From: Paractinoplanes rishiriensis
Lineage (GTDB): Bacteria; Actinomycetota; Actinomycetes; Mycobacteriales; Micromonosporaceae
Direction of reading: 5' to 3'
DNA length: 64,000 nt
Assembly: GCF_016862375.1 (NCBI RefSeq)
Contig: NZ_BOMV01000089.1
Coordinates: forward strand, 51,301-115,300
Below the pieces are notes generated by a model. The model was given only the letters and a program-made list of their open reading frames with translations. It did not search any database and was not told the origin of the DNA. How positions within the stretch are numbered: position 1 is the stretch's first letter; each line of letters starts with the position of its first letter. The translations under genes were made by a program, and so were the position numbers. Below, piece by piece: positions 59,759-64,000 of the stretch.

Positions 59759-62700
59759 TCAGACGAGAGCTCGTACGTTGTGCACGAGCGGCATCACGTC
59801 GGCCGGCCACACCGGCTTGGAGAACAGATAGCCCTGGCCGTACGGGCAGCCCATCCGGGCCAAGGCGGTCCGTTGACCCAGGTCCTCGACGCCCTCGGCG
59901 ACCACCGCGAGGTCGAGGTTGCGGGCCAGCGAGACGATCGTGTCCACCATGATGTGCTGCTGCTCGCTGTCCAGGATGTCGTCGATGAAGGACTTGTCCA
60001 GCTTGAGCACGTCCACCGGCATCTGCCGCAGGTAGCTCAGCGACGAGTACCCGGTGCCGAAGTCGTCGATCGCGATCCGCACGCCCATGGCGCGCAGCAC
60101 CCGCAGGTCGGCCCAGACCTGGTCGGCGTCGCGCAGCACCAGGCTCTCGGTGATCTCCAGCAGCAGCCACTCGGGCCGGGCGTGCGCGTCCTCGATGGCC
60201 TGCCGGACGTGGTCGACGAAGCCGGGGGTGCGGAACTGCCGGGCCGAGACGTTCACGCTCACGTATGCCAGCGAGGCCGCCGGCTCGGTCCGGCGCCAGT
60301 AGGCGAACTGGGCGAGCGCCTCGCGCAGCACCCAGCTGCCGATGCTGACGATCGTGCCGCTCTCCTCGGCCACCTCGATGAAGTCGTACGGGCTGAGCAG
60401 CCCACGCTGCGGGTGCTGCCAGCGGACCAGCGACTCCACGCCGGAGACCAGGCCGGTCTCCAGGTCGACGATCGGCTGGTACATGAGCGTGAACTGCTCG
60501 AGTTCGATCGCCTCGTGCAGCGCGGCCCGGGTCTCGAGGCGCTGCACCATGGCGCTGTGCAGCTCCGGCCGGTACCGCTGCCAGGTGCCCTTGTCCTCGC
60601 CCTTGGCCTGGTACAGCGCCAGGTCGGCGTGCCGCAGCAGCTCGGTGGCGCTGGACGCGTCGGTGCTGGCGGCCACGCCCACGCTGGCCGCGCCGCTCAT
60701 GATGTGGGTGCCGCCCAGGCCGTCGGCGACCTCGACCGGCACGGCCAGCGCCGCGACGATCCGGGACGCCACGTCCTCGGCCTCGGCCGCCCGGCTGCGC
60801 TCGATCATGATGGCGAACTCGTCGCCGCCCATCCGGGCGGCCGTGCCCGCGCCGCCGGCACCGAGGATGGCCGCGATCCGCTGTCCGACGGTGACCAGCA
60901 ACTCGTCGCCGACCGCGTGCCCGAGGGTGTCGTTGACCTCCTTGAAGTCGTCGAGGTCGACGAAGAGCACGGACAGCGTGCTGCCGTCCCGCTCGGCGGC
61001 CGCGAAGGCCTGCTCGAGCCGGTTGCGGAACAGCACCCGGTTGGCCAGCCCGGTGAGGCCGTCGTGGAAGGCCAGGTGGGACAGGTCGTCCTCGAGGCGG
61101 CGGCGCTCGGTGACGTCCCTGATGGTCAGCACCAGCCCCCGGACGGTCGGGTCGTGCCGCAGATCGCGGCCGTCCACCTCGACCTGGACCAGCCGGCCGT
61201 CGGCGCACAGCGCGGACAGGTCGGGGGCGTCCTGGGTGCCCCGGCCGGAGCGGACCGCGGCCAGGACCTCGTGCATGGTCCGGTGGTGGCTGACCGCGAC
61301 CAGCGCGGCGAGCGGGGTGCCGGCCAGGTCGGGGTGACCGAACACGGTGGCCGCGGACGGGCTGGCGTAGCGGATGCCGTCGTCGTCACCGACGATCAGG
61401 ATCACGTCCGACGCGTTCTGGATCAGGGTCCGGAAGTAGGCCTCGCTGTCCCGGCGGTTGACCTCGCCGGTCAGGCCGATCCGCTCCACGACCACCTCGA
61501 CCTGGGCGAACAGCGTCTCGAGCGAGCCGGCCAGGTCGCGCAGCACATCGCCGGACGCGGCCAGCAGGCCGTACGCGTGGGTCGGCGGTTCGCCGGGCAG
61601 CGGCAGCGCCCCGAACAGCACGGTGTCGAAGCCGTGCGCGGACACGCCGGGCGGGAGGTCGGCCGCGGGCACCAGCCGGATCTCGCCCCGGTCCGGGCCG
61701 TCCGGCAGGTCGGTGGCCAGGTCCAGCACGTACGGGCGGTCGGCGGGCATGAGGGTGGCCACCGCGTCCTCGACGGCCTGCACGGTCTCCTCGATGGTGG
61801 CGGCCGAGAACAGCTTGGCACCGGCCTCGCGCAGCGCGCGCTCCCGGGCCCGGGCCCGGCGCTGGGCCAGCGCAAGTCCGTTCACCCGGGCCAGGACCAG
61901 CAGGAACATCACCGCCGCGGCGGCTGCGATGACCGGCGCGTCGACCACGCCGTCGCGCATGGTCTCGATGTCCCGGCCGTTGAACCACTCGATGTAGAGC
62001 ACGGCCGGGGCGATCATGGCGGCCGCGGCCATCCAGATGATCCGGTGCGGGCTGGTGTCCACGCCGCCGGTGCCGGTCTGCTCGGTCAGCCCGCGCATCG
62101 ACGGCAGCAGCGCGGCGAAGCCCATGGTGGCGTAGAAGACGATCCAGCCGAGGTCGACCGGCCCGCCCAGCGACCAGTCGCTGTTGAGCTGGGACTGGCC
62201 GTAGAAGATGTCCGAGATCAGCAGGCCCACCATGGCGATGCCGACGGCCACCAGGGCCCGGGGCTTGCGGCCCGAGGTGGTGAGCATGCGCAGCATCATG
62301 GCCAGCACCAGCACGTCGCCGAACGGGTAGCCGACCGAGACGATCTTCTGGGCGACGGTCAGCTCGTGCGAGCGGGTGAACGGCGCGATCCAGTACACCC
62401 AGGAGAGCAGGCCCAGGCCGACGGTCGGCACCAGCGCGTCGAGCAGCGCGTCCCGGTTGCTGCCGCCACCCGAGCGCTGTCGCACGAACAGCAGAAAGGC
62501 GCCGGTGAGCAGCGGATAGACCATCAGGTAGAACAGGTCGGCGAAGCCCGGGAAGTCCGGTGTGTCACCGAGCGCGAGGACCAGGTTGTACCAGGTGTCG
62601 CCGGTGGTGAAGCACACCAGCGCCGCCGAGATCAGATACCACGGCAGGCGGCGGGCGGGCCGGTTGAGGCGTACGCCGACCAGCACCGCGACGGCACTGG

Positions 62701-62812
62701 AGTAGCCGAGCAGTGCCCAGGTGTAGAGGTGGCTGTCCGGTGACGAGTAGTAGACGGCCACGAGCAGCACGATCCACCCGCCGAAGCAGGCGCGGGCGGC
62801 TCGCGTCGTCAT
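59759..62812 (-). CDS. Membrane-bound PAS-GGDEF-EAL cyclic-di-GMP protein
   Basis: Protein of 1,017 residues that may make and/or degrade c-di-GMP. It has about eight transmembrane segments (1-300), a GAF-like region (about 310-440), PAS (about 445-560), GGDEF (about 570-735) with intact GGDEF at 662-666, and EAL (about 755-1000). The EAL motif is ESL (793-795) with catalytic Glu retained; VNVSARQF, LEITES, DDFGTGYSS (from 916), KLDKSF and VAEGVED supply the other metal and general-base residues. Both domains look active. ATG 62812 with GGAG five bases upstream is preferred over GTG 62818. A sensor-only relative is at 44012-45649. Confidence 0.92.
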   Translation of the reverse strand: MTTRAARACFGGWIVLLVAVYYSSPDSHLYTWALLGYSSAVAVLVGVRLNRPARRLPWYLISAALVCFTTGDTWYNLVLALGDTPDFPGFADLFYLMVYPLLTGAFLLFVRQRSGGGSNRDALLDALVPTVGLGLLSWVYWIAPFTRSHELTVAQKIVSVGYPFGDVLVLAMMLRMLTTSGRKPRALVAVGIAMVGLLISDIFYGQSQLNSDWSLGGPVDLGWIVFYATMGFAALLPSMRGLTEQTGTGGVDTSPHRIIWMAAAAMIAPAVLYIEWFNGRDIETMRDGVVDAPVIAAAAAVMFLLVLARVNGLALAQRRARARERALREAGAKLFSAATIEETVQAVEDAVATLMPADRPYVLDLATDLPDGPDRGEIRLVPAADLPPGVSAHGFDTVLFGALPLPGEPPTHAYGLLAASGDVLRDLAGSLETLFAQVEVVVERIGLTGEVNRRDSEAYFRTLIQNASDVILIVGDDDGIRYASPSAATVFGHPDLAGTPLAALVAVSHHRTMHEVLAAVRSGRGTQDAPDLSALCADGRLVQVEVDGRDLRHDPTVRGLVLTIRDVTERRRLEDDLSHLAFHDGLTGLANRVLFRNRLEQAFAAAERDGSTLSVLFVDLDDFKEVNDTLGHAVGDELLVTVGQRIAAILGAGGAGTAARMGGDEFAIMIERSRAAEAEDVASRIVAALAVPVEVADGLGGTHIMSGAASVGVAASTDASSATELLRHADLALYQAKGEDKGTWQRYRPELHSAMVQRLETRAALHEAIELEQFTLMYQPIVDLETGLVSGVESLVRWQHPQRGLLSPYDFIEVAEESGTIVSIGSWVLREALAQFAYWRRTEPAASLAYVSVNVSARQFRTPGFVDHVRQAIEDAHARPEWLLLEITESLVLRDADQVWADLRVLRAMGVRIAIDDFGTGYSSLSYLRQMPVDVLKLDKSFIDDILDSEQQHIMVDTIVSLARNLDLAVVAEGVEDLGQRTALARMGCPYGQGYLFSKPVWPADVMPLVHNVRALV

Positions 62813-62909
62813 GCACACTCCGATCGGCGGCGGGACGGCGATAGTGCCGTCCGAAAACTGATCGGGCGGAAGCGCTCAGCCTTGAGCCCTTTCTCTCAGG
62901 TCGGGAAGG

Positions 62910-63950
62910 TCAGAGCCAGGGCGGGCCGGCCACGGTGACCGCCCGGTCGGTGTCCGCGGACTCCTCGATGGCGAGCGCGATCAGGTGGTCGTGCGCCCCG
63001 TCGGCCAGCGGGTAGGGCGCCGGTCCCTCGCCGCGGACCCAGGCCGCGGTGCGCCGCAGCAGGGTGGCGATGGCGATCTCCTCGTCGTTCCAGCGCTGTC
63101 CCGGGAACGGGTTGCGGAACAGCACCTGGTCGCCGAGCGTGATCGTGTCGGTGTCGAAGTCGTCCAGGTCGAGGTCGTACCCGGTCTGCCGGCGGACCAG
63201 GGGAGTGCGCACGATCGTGCGCGGTGCCACCAGCCGCACCACCTCGTCGTCGCGCAGTTCGCCGTGCGAGCCGCGCACCAGGATCCGGCGGAACCGCAGC
63301 TGGTTGTGCCACTGGTTGTCGGTGAAGTCGTAGAGCCCCGAGCGCCCGTCGCCGAAGTCGAGGGTGGCGATCGTGGTGGTGGCCGGCCGCGGCTGCGGGT
63401 CGCCGGTCCAGCCGTCCCGGGTCAGCGGGTCGACCAGCGGCGCCGTCGTCCGGCTCGCCCGCACGGTCACCGGCCCGAAGCTGCCGAGGCTGCCGAGGTA
63501 CCCGCGGATCAGCGAGACGGCATGGTACTGGTGGGTCGAGGAGACCTGCACCTGCGACGCCTCACCGATCACGCCGGACCGCACCGCGGCCAGCCGGGCG
63601 GCGTGTGCGGGCACCATCAGGTACTGCTCGGCGACCTGCACCAGCCCGCTGCCGCCGGCCGCCCGCCACAGCGCGGCCAGCCCGTCGGCGGTGGGCGCGG
63701 GCGGGGTCTCGGCCAGCACCGGCAGCCCGCCTTCGACCGCGGCCAGGATGGTGGCCGGGCTGGCCTCCCACGGCACCGCGGCGACCACGAAGTCGGGTCG
63801 CACCTCGTCGAGCGAGGCGAACGCCGGCACCGGCAGCTCGCGCGGCGTGCGCACCACCGCACCCAGGCACTCCACGTCCGGCAGCGAAGCCGCCAGCCGC
63901 CAGTACATCTCGGCCCGCCACCCGGCGCCGACCACGACGAAGGACGTCAA
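62910..63950 (-). CDS. Gfo/Idh/MocA-family oxidoreductase
   Basis: NAD(P)-dependent dehydrogenase of 346 residues. The N-terminal Rossmann fold is MTSFVVVGAGWRAEMYWRLAASLP with the family's VLAETPPAPT (E-K-P equivalent, here ETP) at about 79-88. The C-terminal alpha/beta domain begins near VQVAEQYLMVPAHAARL. The usual catalytic Lys of the EKP motif is replaced by Thr, so activity may be altered. It probably acts on a sugar or inositol derivative. It starts with TTG at 63950, overlapping the stop of the upstream gene (TTGA) and preceded by GAGGAGA, so it is translationally coupled to a gene outside the window. Confidence 0.85.
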   Translation of the reverse strand: MTSFVVVGAGWRAEMYWRLAASLPDVECLGAVVRTPRELPVPAFASLDEVRPDFVVAAVPWEASPATILAAVEGGLPVLAETPPAPTADGLAALWRAAGGSGLVQVAEQYLMVPAHAARLAAVRSGVIGEASQVQVSSTHQYHAVSLIRGYLGSLGSFGPVTVRASRTTAPLVDPLTRDGWTGDPQPRPATTTIATLDFGDGRSGLYDFTDNQWHNQLRFRRILVRGSHGELRDDEVVRLVAPRTIVRTPLVRRQTGYDLDLDDFDTDTITLGDQVLFRNPFPGQRWNDEEIAIATLLRRTAAWVRGEGPAPYPLADGAHDHLIALAIEESADTDRAVTVAGPPWL

Positions 63951-64000
63951 TTCGGGTTCTCCTCTGGGCTTTCCCGCCGCGGGAAAATGCTGCCGATCAC
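63947..64000 (-). CDS. C-terminal end of an upstream gene (partial)
   Basis: The last 17 codons of a gene entering from the right edge are visible, ending in IFPRRESPEENPN and a TGA at 63949-63947 that overlaps the TTG start of the oxidoreductase. The overlap and the GAGGAGA ribosome site inside this tail show it belongs to the same operon. Too little is visible to name a product. Confidence 0.55.
   Translation of the reverse strand: MIGSIFPRRESPEENPN

Overview
The window is high-GC DNA from an actinomycete. Secreted enzymes with family 2 cellulose-binding modules (CBM2) and Pro/Thr linkers, many GTG starts, leaderless-type promoters and the regulator mix suggest a Micromonosporaceae member such as Actinoplanes; this is inference from gene style, not a database match. 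There are no rRNA or tRNA genes, no CRISPR array and no transposase that I can recognise.

Layout. 1-5657 (minus) is a giant membrane-anchored NACHT/STAND NTPase with HEAT-like repeats, cut by the left edge. 5789-8823 (minus) is a PadR regulator with an ABC ATPase and an FtsX-type permease; a second paralogous module lies at 46281-49441 (plus), and both carry the same palindromic operator. 8876-13681 holds a DUF4386 membrane protein divergent from a TetR regulator, two tandem AraC regulators, a VOC protein and an inositol-monophosphatase-like enzyme. 13697-14359 is a decapitated histidine kinase fused to a fragment that looks like dihydrofolate reductase. 14478-19302 is a secretome block: a ricin-B-like protein, two SGNH esterases with CBM2 (CE12-like and CE2-like) and a bacterial neprosin. 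19543-23494 holds a GMC oxidase, an alpha/beta hydrolase and a Baeyer-Villiger monooxygenase, which together would make an alcohol-to-ketone-to-ester-to-cleavage route.

23509-28483 holds a secreted metalloprotease, a lipoprotein, an AlkZ-like winged-helix protein and a MerR/Old-Yellow-Enzyme pair with a textbook MerR promoter. 28511-42068 looks like a conflict/defence island. It contains a DUF4011 helicase fused to an MTES-type nuclease and a WD40 protein. These are followed by a divergent locus with a sigma factor, a small beta-rich protein and a cytoplasmic subtilase on one side, and a TPR-CHAT caspase-like protease, a degenerate nucleotide-cyclase domain and a membrane protein on the other. 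This last locus is my best candidate for a poorly described system: two protease types, a dedicated sigma factor and a putative ligand-binding cyclase fold.

42098-46155 is mixed housekeeping (acetyltransferases, NUDIX, SRPBCC) plus a membrane PAS sensor lacking any output domain; its full-length relative with GGDEF and EAL domains is at 59759-62812. 49451-53488 holds hydrolases, an acetyltransferase, two tiny AT-richer ORFs and a Tat-exported PhoX-like protein. 53553-59701 holds a TetR regulator, a two-component system, a GH5 endoglycoceramidase-like enzyme with overlapping inverted repeats at its start, a fibronectin-III/CBM2 protein and an acetyltransferase. The right edge holds an oxidoreductase translationally coupled to a gene that continues beyond the window.
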